Shown: positions 1-9,959, counted from the first letter of the stretch. The stretch is DNA of 64,000 bases from Dyella terrae (GCF_004322705.1 NZ_SIZZ01000001.1:1426001-1490000); one strand, 5' to 3'. The notes: generated by a model from the sequence alone, not told the origin. Translations and numbers: made by a program.

Positions 1-2569
1 CGCCGTGCATCCCGAAGGCGCGCTGCCACAAGGAATGGCCTTCAAGTACCAGGCGGTTGCTTCGCCAGTTCCAGCCTCGCGACATTCGCAGCCCCATACC
101 GCCCAGCCAGCGCGAACTCGTGCTGGCACCCGCCTTCAGACCGAAACCCGCGCCGCCCAGCTCATCGAACCCGCGGTCGTGCACCTGCGTGTACTGAAGG
201 CTCGCGTAGGGCGTGAGGTCAAACACATCCCACCGCCACGGCGCGCCCAGCTCGCCATAACCCAGGCTGTAGCTGCCGCCGCCATCGTCGCCGACACTCA
301 TCGGGGTTGCGCCCAGCATCAGGCTTCGATGCATCGTCTGGCGATAACTGCCCAGTGCGACGCGCCCGAATCCATACCACCGGTCGGATACCGTACCCGC
401 GTAGCCGCTCGCCTCCACGGATTGCTGACTCTGCCAGTCGTCGCTGGCATGGAGGCGGCCCATGCCCCGGGTCTGACTAACGCTGAATCCGACGACTTCT
501 GAGTCGAGGTGAAGATCCCTGCCAACCATCCAGCCGGCCATGTCCGCACCGACGCTGTCGTAACCGTTCCGCGTGAGGTTGCCGCGATAGCCGAGGCTCT
601 GGCTCCAGATGCTGTCTGCCGGTCCACCCGACAGCGCCATGAACCGGTCCGACACCGCGCGCGATCCCGCGTCGATAGCCTGCAGGGTCATCGACAGACT
701 GGCGGCATGCAGCTGCCCCGCAAGCGAATGCAGGGATTGCTGCGCCATCGACAAGCCGCTCGACTGCTGGAGGCTGGCAGCCGCCTGTAGTGTCGATCCG
801 CTCGCAGCCGATGCAGCCGTACTGTTGAGCGTCGCGAACGCGCCGTCCACGCGCTGCGCCGCGGCGAGTGTCGTCGCTGTGTACTGCATGCCCGGCACCG
901 CCGATGCTTGCACTTGCGACACATTCAGCCACACTTCCTTGCTGCCGTAGTTGAGCGTCGCCGTCAGGAACACGCCCGGCGCGAGATTCAAGGCGTTGAA
1001 CGTACCGGAGACGCCGGTATCGGCCTGGATGACCGACGTATGGGAACTGGCGACGTAACCGCTTGCCGCCCCCATGACATAGAGATCGCCTCCGAGCAGG
1101 CTGGCCACGCCGACATGAAGCACATAACCCAGCTCGAGGGCGAGACGCCCGCCGGCGTACTGCGTGTACTGATTCTGGATGGTGGTGTTCCCGCCGGCCA
1201 CAACGAGCACGCCCTGATTGTCGACCGCATTCGAGACGGTGGCCGTCCGCGAGAGCGTCGCTCCCGGGAGGATGCTCACACGGCCCAGTAACGACACCGC
1301 CGACAACACCCCGGCCGCTACCGTCGTGGCACCGGCGTACGTCGAAGGCTGGGTGAGCAGCAAGGTACCGCTGCCCTGCTTGGTCAGTCCGCCCGCGCCG
1401 CTGATGGCGTTGTTCCACTGCGACGTGCCATCGAAGCTCACCGTGACATCGCCCCAATCGAAACGCGCGGGCCCGTTGACCGCCTTGCCGACGTTGAGCA
1501 GGCCATAGCCAAATGTCGCATCGGGGCCGGGCGTACCCAGATCCGTCGCCGTTCCAAGCAAGGTCTGGCGCACCAGGTCATTGGTGAAATAGGGGTAGGC
1601 CTGCCACACCAGCGCCGCGGCACCCGACACCTGCGGTGCGGCGAATGACGTGCCGCTGACCCAGAGCAGGTTCTGGCTGGTCGTCGTATCGGATTTGCTG
1701 CTCACGATGACGTCGCCCGGTGCCGCCAGGCAACTGGACATCATGCTTCCGCACTTGTTGGAGTAACTGGCCAGCTGATCGGGATGATTGCTGTCCACGG
1801 CCACCACCGTCAGCCAGCCCGGCATCACTTCCGGGACACGCAGGGGCAAGGCGGCCGCGTCACTGGGGTTGGCCGCGCTGTCATTGCCTGCGGCAAACAC
1901 AACCAACCCGCTCCAGTCGTGCACGAACGGGTAGTACGCATTGCGGAAACTCAGTGTCGTGGCGGTATCGGTGGCACTCCAATACACACCGCCCCAGGAG
2001 TTGTTGACGATCTTGACGCCGCGCGCCATGAAATCCGCATTGATGGCGCCAAGCGGATCGGCGTTGGATGCGTGATTCCCCTGGCCGGAACCGTCGTCCT
2101 TGGGCGCGACGTCATCGATCAGCCGCGCCGATACCAGTTTTGCCGCCGGTGCGATGCCTCCCGGAAGCGCCCCGAAGGCGGTACCCGCGGCCACTTCGCT
2201 GACCCAGGTTCCATGTCCGACCACGTCATCGACACTGGTGTTGTTGGTCTGGGGATCGACGTAGATCAGCTCGTCGATCACGCGCCCGGCCAGCATGGGA
2301 TGGTTACGCATGATGCCGCTGTCGACCACGCCGATGGTGACGCCGGCGCCGGTGTAGCCCGCCGCATGGGCCGCATAGGTGTTGGTGATGGCGAGCTGGG
2401 CATCGATGGGCGGTTGCTGGGCCGCAGCCGCCGGTGGCGTAACCGGCGCAGACGGCGGCGACGTCGTGGGACGCGTGCCCCCGCTGCCTCCCCCGCCGCA
2501 GGCTGCCAGGCCAAGTGCCAGACCGATCACCGGAAGCCATCGCCCCCGGCAGAGCGCACAGATACTCAT
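1..2569 (-). CDS. Lipidated subtilisin-like autotransporter serine protease, C-terminus cut by window edge
   Basis: About 856 residues are visible and the frame is open at base 1. A lipoprotein signal ends in LAAC (Cys24), followed by a Gly/Pro/Ala-rich linker. The peptidase S8 domain has Asp83 (VVDSG), His119 (GHGTWV), FAAGN for the oxyanion Asn, and Ser308 (SGTSFAAP). After it come a passenger-associated repeat (GGLTKQGSGTLLL) and the start of a beta-barrel translocator with alternating aromatic strands. Known lipidated subtilisin autotransporters (NalP, SphB1) process other surface proteins, so an outer-surface maturation protease is inferred. The ATG has a GGGGG-type ribosome site. It is divergent from the thiolase gene. 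Confidence 0.9.
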   Translation of the reverse strand, partial: MSICALCRGRWLPVIGLALGLAACGGGGSGGTRPTTSPPSAPVTPPAAAAQQPPIDAQLAITNTYAAHAAGYTGAGVTIGVVDSGIMRNHPMLAGRVIDELIYVDPQTNNTSVDDVVGHGTWVSEVAAGTAFGALPGGIAPAAKLVSARLIDDVAPKDDGSGQGNHASNADPLGAINADFMARGVKIVNNSWGGVYWSATDTATTLSFRNAYYPFVHDWSGLVVFAAGNDSAANPSDAAALPLRVPEVMPGWLTVVAVDSNHPDQLASYSNKCGSMMSSCLAAPGDVIVSSKSDTTTSQNLLWVSGTSFAAPQVSGAAALVWQAYPYFTNDLVRQTLLGTATDLGTPGPDATFGYGLLNVGKAVNGPARFDWGDVTVSFDGTSQWNNAISGAGGLTKQGSGTLLLTQPSTYAGATTVAAGVLSAVSLLGRVSILPGATLSRTATVSNAVDNQGVLVVAGGNTTIQNQYTQYAGGRLALELGYVLHVGVASLLGGDLYVMGAASGYVASSHTSVIQADTGVSGTFNALNLAPGVFLTATLNYGSKEVWLNVSQVQASAVPGMQYTATTLAAAQRVDGAFATLNSTAASAASGSTLQAAASLQQSSGLSMAQQSLHSLAGQLHAASLSMTLQAIDAGSRAVSDRFMALSGGPADSIWSQSLGYRGNLTRNGYDSVGADMAGWMVGRDLHLDSEVVGFSVSQTRGMGRLHASDDWQSQQSVEASGYAGTVSDRWYGFGRVALGSYRQTMHRSLMLGATPMSVGDDGGGSYSLGYGELGAPWRWDVFDLTPYASLQYTQVHDRGFDELGGAGFGLKAGASTSSRWLGGMGLRMSRGWNWRSNRLVLEGHSLWQRAFGMHG

Positions 2570-2659
2570 GATCGTTGCCCCCAGAATGCCCCTCAGCGAA
2601 TCCGGCCGCGTGATCCCGGCGCCTCCCCAGGCCGCCGTAAACATCGTTATAACGCCAAT

Positions 2660-2689
2660 TTGCCGCTTGTCACGGACGGCTGCGATAAT
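2660..2689 (+). promoter_or_regulatory. Candidate sigma-70 promoter of the thiolase gene
   Basis: TTGCCG (2660-2665) and GATAAT (2684-2689) are separated by 18 bp, about 55 bp before the thiolase start. Pattern match only. Confidence 0.4.
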
Positions 2690-2743
2690 CCTAGGGATCA
2701 GTCATGGGCGCCTGCGCCCGAATCAGTCCCTGCGGAGATCCTC

Positions 2744-3928
2744 ATGTCGGACGTCAGTGTTGTCATCGTCGGTGCCAAGCGCACGGCCATCGGTTCGTTC
2801 CTCGGCCAGTTCACCGGCGTGCCCTCGCCCACGCTGGGCGCCACCGCCATTCGTGCGTCGCTGGAGCAGGCGGGTGTCGCCGCCCAGGATGTCAACGAAG
2901 TGTTGATGGGCTGCGTGTTGCCGGCGAACCTCGGCCAGGCTCCCGCTCGTCAGGCAGCGCTGCAGGCCGGCCTGCCGGTCGCCACCGGCTGCACCACTGT
3001 CAACAAGGTGTGCGGCTCGGGCATGAAGACCATCATGATCGGCCATGACCTCATCAAGGCCGGCTCGGCCGCGGTGGTCGTCGCAGGTGGCATGGAGTCC
3101 ATGACCAACGCCCCGCACATGGTCAATGCCCGTACCGGCATCCGCTATGGCGACGGCACCCTGGTCGACCACATGGCGTGGGATGGCCTGACCAACCCGT
3201 ACGACGGCAAAGCCATGGGCGTGTTCGGCGAACTGTGCGCCGACAAGTACCACTTCACCCGCGAAGAGCAGGACGCCTTCGCCATCGAGTCGGTCAAGCG
3301 TGCGCAGGCCGCGCAGCAGAACGGCGCGTTCGCCGACGAAATCGTTCCGGTGACCGTGGCCAGCCGCAAAGGCGAAGTGAAGGTCGACACCGACGAGCAG
3401 CCGGGTCGTTCGGACGTGGCCAAGATCCCGACCCTCAAGCCGGCTTTCCGCAAGGAGAACGGCACCATCACCGCCGCCAGCTCGTCGAGCATCTCCGACG
3501 GCGCCGCCGCTGTGGTGCTGATGTCCGCCGATGACGCCAAGGCACGTGGTGTCAAGCCGCTGGCCCGCATCGTGGCCCACGCCACCCAGTCGCAGGAGCC
3601 GGAGTGGTTCACCACCGCGCCGATCGGCGCGCTGACCAAGGTGCTGGACAAGGCCGGATGGAAGGTCGAGGACGTGGACCTGTTCGAAATCAACGAAGCC
3701 TTCGCCGTGGTGGCCATGGCACCGATGCGCGAGCTCGGCATTGCGCATGAGAAGCTCAACGTCAATGGCGGCGCCTGCGCCCTGGGTCACCCGATCGGTG
3801 CCAGCGGCACGCGTCTCGTCGTTACGTTGTTGAATGCATTGAAGGTCCGCGGCCTCAAGCGCGGCGTGGCCTCCCTGTGCATTGGCGGTGGCGAGGCCAC
3901 GGCCGTCGCCATCGAACGCCTCGACTGA
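2744..3928 (+). CDS. Acetyl-CoA acetyltransferase (thiolase)
   Basis: The 394-residue product has the normal length of a biosynthetic/degradative thiolase. The acyl-binding cysteine lies in NKVCGSGMK, and the second catalytic motif is NVNGGACALGHPIGASG with a CIGGGEA ending. It interconverts two acetyl-CoA and acetoacetyl-CoA in the cytosol. It could consume the acetoacetate (as its CoA ester) produced by the HMG-CoA lyase encoded at 17322. The reading frame is open far upstream, but the ATG at 2744 is preceded by GGAG and starts the family-typical N-terminus (MSDVSVVIVGAKRTAIGSF). A larger beta-ketothiolase specificity cannot be excluded. Confidence 0.92.
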   Translation: MSDVSVVIVGAKRTAIGSFLGQFTGVPSPTLGATAIRASLEQAGVAAQDVNEVLMGCVLPANLGQAPARQAALQAGLPVATGCTTVNKVCGSGMKTIMIGHDLIKAGSAAVVVAGGMESMTNAPHMVNARTGIRYGDGTLVDHMAWDGLTNPYDGKAMGVFGELCADKYHFTREEQDAFAIESVKRAQAAQQNGAFADEIVPVTVASRKGEVKVDTDEQPGRSDVAKIPTLKPAFRKENGTITAASSSSISDGAAAVVLMSADDAKARGVKPLARIVAHATQSQEPEWFTTAPIGALTKVLDKAGWKVEDVDLFEINEAFAVVAMAPMRELGIAHEKLNVNGGACALGHPIGASGTRLVVTLLNALKVRGLKRGVASLCIGGGEATAVAIERLD

Positions 3929-3948
3929 CGATTCCCCGGGTTGGCCGA

Positions 3949-3976
3949 TTATCCCCCGCTTATGAAAGGGGGATAA
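3949..3976. terminator. Hairpin after the thiolase gene, probably a terminator
   Basis: A perfect 9-bp inverted repeat, TTATCCCCC / GGGGGATAA, with a 10-base loop begins 20 bases after the stop codon. No T-tract follows, so it may be a 3' stabiliser or a weak terminator. Confidence 0.5.
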
Positions 3977-4074
3977 CCGGAGATGACGTTGTTAAATAAA
4001 GATCTGGCGCAATTTCCGCGAAAGCGCTATTAATACGCCCGCCAAACGGCATTCCACGGCAAAGGAGATTCACA

Positions 4075-4491
4075 ATGAAGTTCACGCGTACCCTACTCGC
4101 CTCCGCGCTCGTCGCGCTGCTGGCGGCTTGCAGCAACGGCGCGCAGGATTCCGCGCAGGACGCCCAGAAGTCGGCTGACCAGGCTCAGCAGTCGGCTGAC
4201 CAGGCGCAGCAGGCTGCTGCGCAGGCTCCGGGCACGGCGACCGACCAGGCCGCTGATCAGGCCAAGGCTGCTGCTGACGCTGCCAGCCAGGCTGCTGGCC
4301 AGGCTCAGCAGGCTGCTGCTGCCGCCACCACTGCTGCTGCTCCGACTGCTGCCGACGCCGTCGACCAGGCCAAGGACGCTGCTTCCAACGCCGCCGACCA
4401 GGCTGGCAAGGCTGCTGACGCTGCCAAGGACGCTGCTGGTGCCGCCAAGGACGCAGCTGACAAGACCAAGGACGCGATGAAGGGTCACTAA
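4075..4491 (+). CDS. Small alanine-rich lipoprotein
   Basis: The 138-residue protein has a lipoprotein signal ending in LLAAC (Cys at about residue 19). The rest is almost entirely Ala, Gln, Asp and Lys in short repeats (SADQAQQ, AAKDAA), predicted to form one long alanine-rich helix or coiled coil. AAGGAG sits 7 bases before the ATG and a strong terminator follows, so it is a single-gene transcription unit. Ala-rich lipoproteins of this kind are seen in many Gammaproteobacteria and are loosely compared with Lpp-type envelope lipoproteins. Its exact role is unknown. Confidence 0.8.
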   Translation: MKFTRTLLASALVALLAACSNGAQDSAQDAQKSADQAQQSADQAQQAAAQAPGTATDQAADQAKAAADAASQAAGQAQQAAAAATTAAAPTAADAVDQAKDAASNAADQAGKAADAAKDAAGAAKDAADKTKDAMKGH

Positions 4492-4511
4492 TACCCTTTG
4501 TTTGCTCCAGG

Positions 4512-4542
4512 AAACCGGCCGCCTCGCGCGGCCGGTTTTTTT
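4512..4542 (+). terminator. Rho-independent terminator of the Ala-rich lipoprotein gene
   Basis: A perfect 11-bp stem (AAACCGGCCGC / GCGGCCGGTTT) with a 5-base loop leads into a run of seven T residues. Confidence 0.92.
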
Positions 4543-4712
4543 ATGGGCGCGTGTAAATCTTGCATGGTGTTGTTGCAACGCGGCGAACGACGCGCCGCAT
4601 AATCGTCGGAAGCCTGCGTTACCGGATTTTCCGTGCATCGCTGCAGTGCATTTCGAATGCGCCGCGCCCGCCGCTATCATCGTGCATTCCCACACGATGG
4701 CAGCCAAGCACG

Positions 4713-6320
4713 ATGAGCGTCCTCGCTTCGCAGATCGATCCCCGCGCCCCGGAGTTTCAGGCCAGCAGCACGCACCTGCGTGGATTGGTGGATGACCTGC
4801 GACGCGAACTGGCGCGCAGTGCGGAAGGAGGTGGCGAAAAGGCCCGCGAGAAGCACACGTCGCGCGGCAAACTGCTGCCGCGTGAGCGCATCCGCGCCCT
4901 GCTCGATCCGGGCTCGCCCTTCCTCGAGCTGTCGCCACTGGCGGCCCATGGCATGTACGACGATGCCGCGCCCGCCGCCGGCATCATCACGGGTATCGGC
5001 CGGGTCAATGGCCAGGAAGTCCTCGTGGTCGCCAATGACGCGACGGTCAAGGGTGGCACCTACTTCCCCATGACGGTGAAGAAACACCTCCGGGCGCAGG
5101 AAGTCGCGCTGGAGAACCGCTTGCCCTGCATCTACCTGGTGGATTCCGGCGGCGCCTTCCTGCCGCTCCAGGACGAAGTGTTTCCCGACAAGGAGCACTT
5201 TGGCCGCATCTTCTTCAACCAGGCGCGCATGTCGTCACTGGGCATCCCGCAGATCGCTGTCGTCATGGGTTCGTGCACGGCCGGCGGCGCGTACGTTCCG
5301 GCCATGAGCGACGAAACCATCATCGTTCGTGAGCAGGGAACCATCTTCCTGGGCGGTCCTCCGCTGGTGAAGGCGGCGACCGGCGAAATCGTGGACGCCG
5401 AAGCACTCGGCGGCGCGGACGTCCATACGTCGGTTTCCGGCGTCGCCGATCATTTTGCCGAGAACGATGCGCACGCCCTGTCGATCGCGCGCGACATCGT
5501 CGCCAGCCTCAATCGCAAGAAGGACATGCCGCTCGCCCTGCGCGCGCCGGTCGAACCCAAATTCAGCGCCGAGGAACTCTACGGCGTGATTCCGCTCGAT
5601 ACGCGCCGCCCCTTCGACATTCGCGAAGTCATCGCACGTATCGTCGACGGCTCGGAGTTCCACGAGTTCAAGGCGCGTTACGGCAAGACCCTGGTCTGCG
5701 GCTTTGCCCACATTCACGGCTACCCGGTCGGCATCGTCGCCAACAACGGCATTCTCTTCTCCGAAAGCGCGCTCAAGGGTGCGCATTTCATCGAGTTGTG
5801 CAACCAGCGCAACGTGCCGCTGGTGTTCCTGCAGAACATCACCGGCTTCATGGTCGGCAAGAAATACGAGAACGCCGGCATCGCGAAGGATGGCGCCAAG
5901 ATGGTGACCGCCGTGGCGTGCTCACACGTCCCCAAGTTCACCGTCGTGATCGGCGGCAGTTTTGGTGCTGGCAACTACGCCATGTGCGGCCGCGCCTATG
6001 GCGCCCGCTTCCTGTGGATGTGGCCGAATTCGCGCATCAGCGTGATGGGCGGTGAACAGGCCTCGTCCGTGCTCGCGACCGTCCGCCGGGATGGCCTGGA
6101 AGCCGGCGGCAAGTCCTGGAGCGCCGAGGACGAGGAGGCCTTCAAGGCCCCCATCCGCGATCAGTACGAGCGCCAGGGCCACCCCTATTACGCCAGTGCC
6201 CGACTGTGGGACGATGGCATCATCGATCCTGCGGATACCCGTCGCGTCCTGGGCCTGGCCATCTCGGCCTCCCTTAATGCGCCGATCGAACCGCAACGCT
6301 TCGGTGTTTTCCGCATGTAA
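4713..6320 (+). CDS. liuB: 3-methylcrotonyl-CoA carboxylase, beta (carboxyltransferase) subunit
   Basis: The 535-residue protein has the length and domain order of acyl-CoA carboxyltransferases. The N-terminal half carries the acyl-CoA site ([32 protein letters not shown]) and the C-terminal half the biotin site ([47 protein letters not shown]). It pairs with the biotin-carrying alpha subunit encoded at 15258 to carboxylate 3-methylcrotonyl-CoA in leucine breakdown. That partner is about 9 kb away, which is unusual. The start is set by the family-typical N-terminus; its ribosome site is weak. Propionyl-CoA carboxylase is less likely given the liuC/D/E genes nearby. Confidence 0.92.
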   Translation: MSVLASQIDPRAPEFQASSTHLRGLVDDLRRELARSAEGGGEKAREKHTSRGKLLPRERIRALLDPGSPFLELSPLAAHGMYDDAAPAAGIITGIGRVNGQEVLVVANDATVKGGTYFPMTVKKHLRAQEVALENRLPCIYLVDSGGAFLPLQDEVFPDKEHFGRIFFNQARMSSLGIPQIAVVMGSCTAGGAYVPAMSDETIIVREQGTIFLGGPPLVKAATGEIVDAEALGGADVHTSVSGVADHFAENDAHALSIARDIVASLNRKKDMPLALRAPVEPKFSAEELYGVIPLDTRRPFDIREVIARIVDGSEFHEFKARYGKTLVCGFAHIHGYPVGIVANNGILFSESALKGAHFIELCNQRNVPLVFLQNITGFMVGKKYENAGIAKDGAKMVTAVACSHVPKFTVVIGGSFGAGNYAMCGRAYGARFLWMWPNSRISVMGGEQASSVLATVRRDGLEAGGKSWSAEDEEAFKAPIRDQYERQGHPYYASARLWDDGIIDPADTRRVLGLAISASLNAPIEPQRFGVFRM

Positions 6321-6378
6321 GGCAAGAAAGCGCTCTTCAACAGGGGGAAGAAGCTTGTACGCCAGCACTACTCGTGCG

Positions 6379-6421
6379 GCCATCCAGACCTGGATGGCTG
6401 CCGTTCGGTATGGAACCGAAC
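6379..6421. other. Two tandem perfect hairpins between liuB and the J-like gene
   Basis: GCCATCCA-GACC-TGGATGGC (6379-6398) is followed four bases later by GTTCGGT-ATGGA-ACCGAAC (6403-6421). Neither has a T-tract. They end 24 bases before the next start codon, so they could be an intergenic mRNA structure or a weak terminator. Confidence 0.5.
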
Positions 6422-6445
6422 TGTCCACGCGCAGGAAGCGTCGCG

Positions 6446-8206
6446 ATGCACGACGCGTTTGAGCGACTGGGCCTCGCCGCCGACGCCAGCGAGCTGGACA
6501 TCAAGCGCGCGTATGCTCGTTTACTGAAGGCATGTCGGCCCGACGAGGATCCGGTCGCCTTCCAGCAACTCCACGACGACTATCAGTCGGCGCTTTCCAT
6601 CTGCCGCGCCCGCCAGCCGGATGGGCGGGCCGTCCGCATGCCGTCGCCGCCGACGACATCACCGGCAGGCCCCGACGCTCCTGCCTCATCGGGGCCCCTG
6701 GCCGCCAGTGCGCCGCTCGACTTCCCGACCTTCATGCGCGAGCTATCCGTGCAGGGCATCCTCGACGACCCGTTGCGCCTGCGCCGCTGGCTGGATGGAC
6801 GACCGGAATTCTGGTCGCTGGACACGAAGCAAAGTACCGGCCGCTCCCTGCTGCTGGCGATGACCGAAGAGCCGTTACCCCTGTCGAACGCCAATTTCGA
6901 TACCCTGATGGCTTTCTTTGGGCTCGACGAGCTGGTGCGCGGCATCGATCCCGCACTGGTGGTGCTGCTTCGTCGTCGCTGCCAGACATCCTATGCGCCG
7001 GTCGGTCTGTTTCTGGCCCAGCAAGTGTCGCGCACGCCCACCGACACCCTCAGCCCGCACTACGTGGCAAGGACGTTCCTCAGCACCTGGGCTGACATGC
7101 TTCGCGCAGGCAACGCCAGTCAGCTCGGTGCGTGGCTCACCCTCACCACGTTGCTTTGGGATGCGCTCGACACCACGCAGGCCAGTCGCGATGTCCTGGA
7201 GATCGTGCGCACCCAGCGACCAGCCATGACATCAGCGAGCTACGACGTCATGGCTGCGTTTTTTGACTGGCCACGCGACGCACTCGCGACGCATGACATG
7301 ACGCACGCGCAGGCAAAAAGCGATCGCCACCTCGCGTGGCTGATGTCGGACGGCCAAAGAAACGAACTGGCTCGCACGGTAAGGCCGCCCAAGGACCGCT
7401 ACGTCGATGTCCAGCTCGCACAAAAAGCTTGTCAGTTGCTCAAGCGGCCATTCTCCTGGACATACACGCTCTGGCTTTGCCTCTCACTGCATATCCCGGG
7501 ACATCTGCATGTGTTTCTGTCGCGCCTGAGAGAGGCCTGCGGCATCGGCCCCTCGGAAGCCTCGGTGCTCGACCGGTATTTCGACGCGCGCGCTGTGCGG
7601 TTCTGGTCGGACGCGGGTGACACCCGCCGCATGAGTGCCGCGCGTGGGCTGATGTATCTGGCGCGAACCCAGTTCGTGCTCTTGCTTGAAGCCATCGCCT
7701 TGCTGTCACTGGGCCCGTTCTTCGGCGTTCCGTTGCATGCGATTTCACGGTGGGCACCTGTGATGCTTGCGACGCTGGCATGCGGCATCGCCTGGTACAC
7801 CTTCGATGCGCTGCTCTTCTGGCAGCGACGCCCGCCGCCGGCCCATCCGGCCGGCCGCGTGGCGCATGCGGCGCTCATCCCTTTCCTCGCAGGCATCACG
7901 GCCGCTGCTGGCCTGGCATGGCCCGCCTGGTATGCACCGACAGAGGGCGCCGCCATCGTGGTGCTCCTTTTTGCCGCGCTCCGCTATGTCTCAGGCGATG
8001 CAGAACGGCGCGTCGGGGCCATCGTGCTGATCGCCATGCCGTTCCTCGCGGAGTACCTCCTGCGCTCGAGGCACTTTCTGAATGACGTCGACCTTCCCCT
8101 GCTGAAGTGGACGCTCGAGCCCTTCTGCCTGGCCGCCGTGGCGATCGTGTTCTGGTTGCAGTGCCCTCGCCCACCGTCGGCATCACCGGACGCACCAGCG
8201 GCGTGA
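6446..8206 (+). CDS. Membrane J-like protein 1, probable HscC co-chaperone
   Basis: The 586-residue product starts with a J-like domain (helix II IKRAYARLLK). The usual HPD loop reads Arg31-Pro32-Asp33 (CRPDEDP). After a Pro/Ala-rich linker comes a roughly 300-residue helical region of unknown type. The last 170 residues hold about five or six hydrophobic segments, so it is an inner-membrane protein with the J-like part probably cytosolic. AGGAAG precedes the ATG. It lies 58 bases before an HscC-type Hsp70 gene, and a second membrane J-like gene follows that one. In E. coli hscC also has membrane J proteins beside it. Function with HscC is inferred from this context. Confidence 0.8.
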   Translation: MHDAFERLGLAADASELDIKRAYARLLKACRPDEDPVAFQQLHDDYQSALSICRARQPDGRAVRMPSPPTTSPAGPDAPASSGPLAASAPLDFPTFMRELSVQGILDDPLRLRRWLDGRPEFWSLDTKQSTGRSLLLAMTEEPLPLSNANFDTLMAFFGLDELVRGIDPALVVLLRRRCQTSYAPVGLFLAQQVSRTPTDTLSPHYVARTFLSTWADMLRAGNASQLGAWLTLTTLLWDALDTTQASRDVLEIVRTQRPAMTSASYDVMAAFFDWPRDALATHDMTHAQAKSDRHLAWLMSDGQRNELARTVRPPKDRYVDVQLAQKACQLLKRPFSWTYTLWLCLSLHIPGHLHVFLSRLREACGIGPSEASVLDRYFDARAVRFWSDAGDTRRMSAARGLMYLARTQFVLLLEAIALLSLGPFFGVPLHAISRWAPVMLATLACGIAWYTFDALLFWQRRPPPAHPAGRVAHAALIPFLAGITAAAGLAWPAWYAPTEGAAIVVLLFAALRYVSGDAERRVGAIVLIAMPFLAEYLLRSRHFLNDVDLPLLKWTLEPFCLAAVAIVFWLQCPRPPSASPDAPAA

Positions 8207-8264
8207 TCGCACCGCTCAGCACGCGCCTTATCTTCAACCATACGTCGAAACAGGAACTACCCGC

Positions 8265-9959
8265 ATGATCGTCGGAATCGACCTGGGCACCACCCATTCG
8301 CTCATAGGCCGCTTCGACGCGGAAGGTCCTCGCCTGTTCCCCAATGCCCTGGGCGAGTTCCTGACGCCGTCCGTCATCAGCGTGGATGACGAAGACCACA
8401 TCATTGTCGGGCAGGCGGCCCGTGACCGCATGGTCTCTCATCCGGCCAGCAGCGTTGCGTCCTTCAAGCGCTGGATGGGTTCCGCGCGCGATACCCGCCT
8501 GGGGACCCGCAACTTCCGGCCCGAGGAGCTTTCCGCACTGGTCCTGCGCTCGCTCATCGCCGACGCGGAAGCCGCAACGGGCGAGAAAGTCACCGAAGCC
8601 GTGATCAGCGTGCCCGCCTATTTTTCGGATGCCCAGCGTAAAGCGACGCGCGCCGCGGGCGAGCTGGCCGGCATCAAGGTGGAGCGCCTCATCAACGAAC
8701 CGACCGCGGCCGCCCTGGCGTACGGATTGCAGGCGCAGCGCGATGGTGCCCGCTTCCTGATTTTCGACCTGGGCGGCGGCACCTTTGACGTGTCGATCCT
8801 GGAGCTCTTCGATGGCGTCGTCGAAGTCCACGCCAGCGCGGGCGATAACTTCCTTGGTGGCGAGGATTTCCTGGATGTGCTGGAGGAGGCGTTCTGCGCC
8901 GACAACCAGATCCAGGCCAACAAGCTCGCCCCGGGCGAACGTGGCCAGCTGCGTCGTCGCCTTGAGCGTGCCAAGCGCGAACTCACCCATGCCGCCCAGG
9001 CATCCGTCGATGTCAGCCTGGGCGAACGTCAGATCGTCTGGTCCATCGATGAAGAGACGTACACGCGACGGTGCGACGGCCTGGTACAACGCCTGCGCGC
9101 GCCGCTGGAGCGTGCAATGCGCGACGCGCAGCTGCAACCCAGCCAACTGGACGAGATCGTCCTCGTCGGTGGCGCCAGCCGCATGCCACTGGTCGCCCGC
9201 GTCGTTTCGCGCATGTTTGGTCGACTGCCCCTGCGGCATGTCAATCCCGATCAGGCCATTGCCATGGGTGCCTGCGTCGCCGCCGGGCTCAAGGCGCGCG
9301 ATGCACGCCTCGAAGAAGTCATCCTCACGGATGTCTGTCCTTACACGCTTGGCGTGGAGATTTCGCGCCGTGATGAGCGCGGACAGATTCAGAACGGCTT
9401 TTTCTCGCCCATCATCCATCGCAATTGCACGGTCCCCGTCAGTCGCGAAGAAGTTTATTCCCCCATGCACGACGACCAGCCTCAGGTCAGGCTGCGGATC
9501 TACCAGGGCGAGAACCCAATGGTCGAGCGCAATATTCTCCTGGGAGAGATCCTCGTGCCACTGGAGCGCGGGATTCCCAAGGACGAGAACGGCGTTCGCC
9601 TTCGCTTCACGTATGACATCAACGGCGTGCTTCAGGCCGAGGCGCTGGTCCTGCGCACCAACCAGCGTTTCGAACTCATTCTTGAACAGAATCCAGGCTT
9701 GCTGAGCCAGGAAGAGATACGTCGTCGCCTGGCAGAGCTTGAACACATCAAGATCCATCCGCGCGAGAAGCAGGAGAACATCGCCGTGCTGGCGCGCGCG
9801 GAACGCATGTACGAAGAGCATCTGCACCACCGCGACCTGGTGCAGGGCTGGATCGCCCAGTTCCGGATGACCCTCGACTCCCAGGACGAACTGGTGATTC
9901 GTGAGCATCGCAAGCAGTTCATGGGTGCGCTCGACCAGCTCGAAAGCCAGAACGGATGA
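8265..9959 (+). CDS. hscC: HscC-type Hsp70 chaperone
   Basis: The 564-residue Hsp70 is shorter than DnaK (about 638) and matches HscC. The nucleotide-binding domain shows GIDLGTTHSLIG, NEPTAAALAYGL, FDLGGGTFDVS and VGGASRMP. HscC-like signatures include SAGDNFLGGEDF, TDVCPYTLGVE and the SPIIHRN region. The substrate domain is short and lacks the long lid and EEVD-like tail. It acts as a cytosolic ATP-driven chaperone with narrow clients. The genes on both sides encode membrane J-like proteins; the downstream one overlaps its stop by 4 bases (ATGA), so the two are translationally coupled. Confidence 0.92.
   Translation: MIVGIDLGTTHSLIGRFDAEGPRLFPNALGEFLTPSVISVDDEDHIIVGQAARDRMVSHPASSVASFKRWMGSARDTRLGTRNFRPEELSALVLRSLIADAEAATGEKVTEAVISVPAYFSDAQRKATRAAGELAGIKVERLINEPTAAALAYGLQAQRDGARFLIFDLGGGTFDVSILELFDGVVEVHASAGDNFLGGEDFLDVLEEAFCADNQIQANKLAPGERGQLRRRLERAKRELTHAAQASVDVSLGERQIVWSIDEETYTRRCDGLVQRLRAPLERAMRDAQLQPSQLDEIVLVGGASRMPLVARVVSRMFGRLPLRHVNPDQAIAMGACVAAGLKARDARLEEVILTDVCPYTLGVEISRRDERGQIQNGFFSPIIHRNCTVPVSREEVYSPMHDDQPQVRLRIYQGENPMVERNILLGEILVPLERGIPKDENGVRLRFTYDINGVLQAEALVLRTNQRFELILEQNPGLLSQEEIRRRLAELEHIKIHPREKQENIAVLARAERMYEEHLHHRDLVQGWIAQFRMTLDSQDELVIREHRKQFMGALDQLESQNG

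Noticed and set aside
477-1457. Long open frame inside the autotransporter gene, same strand
   Set aside because: Arg/Gly-rich frame-shifted shadow of high-GC coding DNA. The true frame carries the full subtilisin and barrel motifs.
1784-2743. Upstream extension of the thiolase frame
   Set aside because: It overlaps the autotransporter gene on the other strand, is low-complexity Arg/His-rich, and the thiolase N-terminus with GGAG begins at 2744.
7896-9908. 670-codon open frame antisense to hscC
   Set aside because: hscC has all Hsp70 motifs; the antisense frame is a mirror effect of GC-rich codon bias without recognisable domains.
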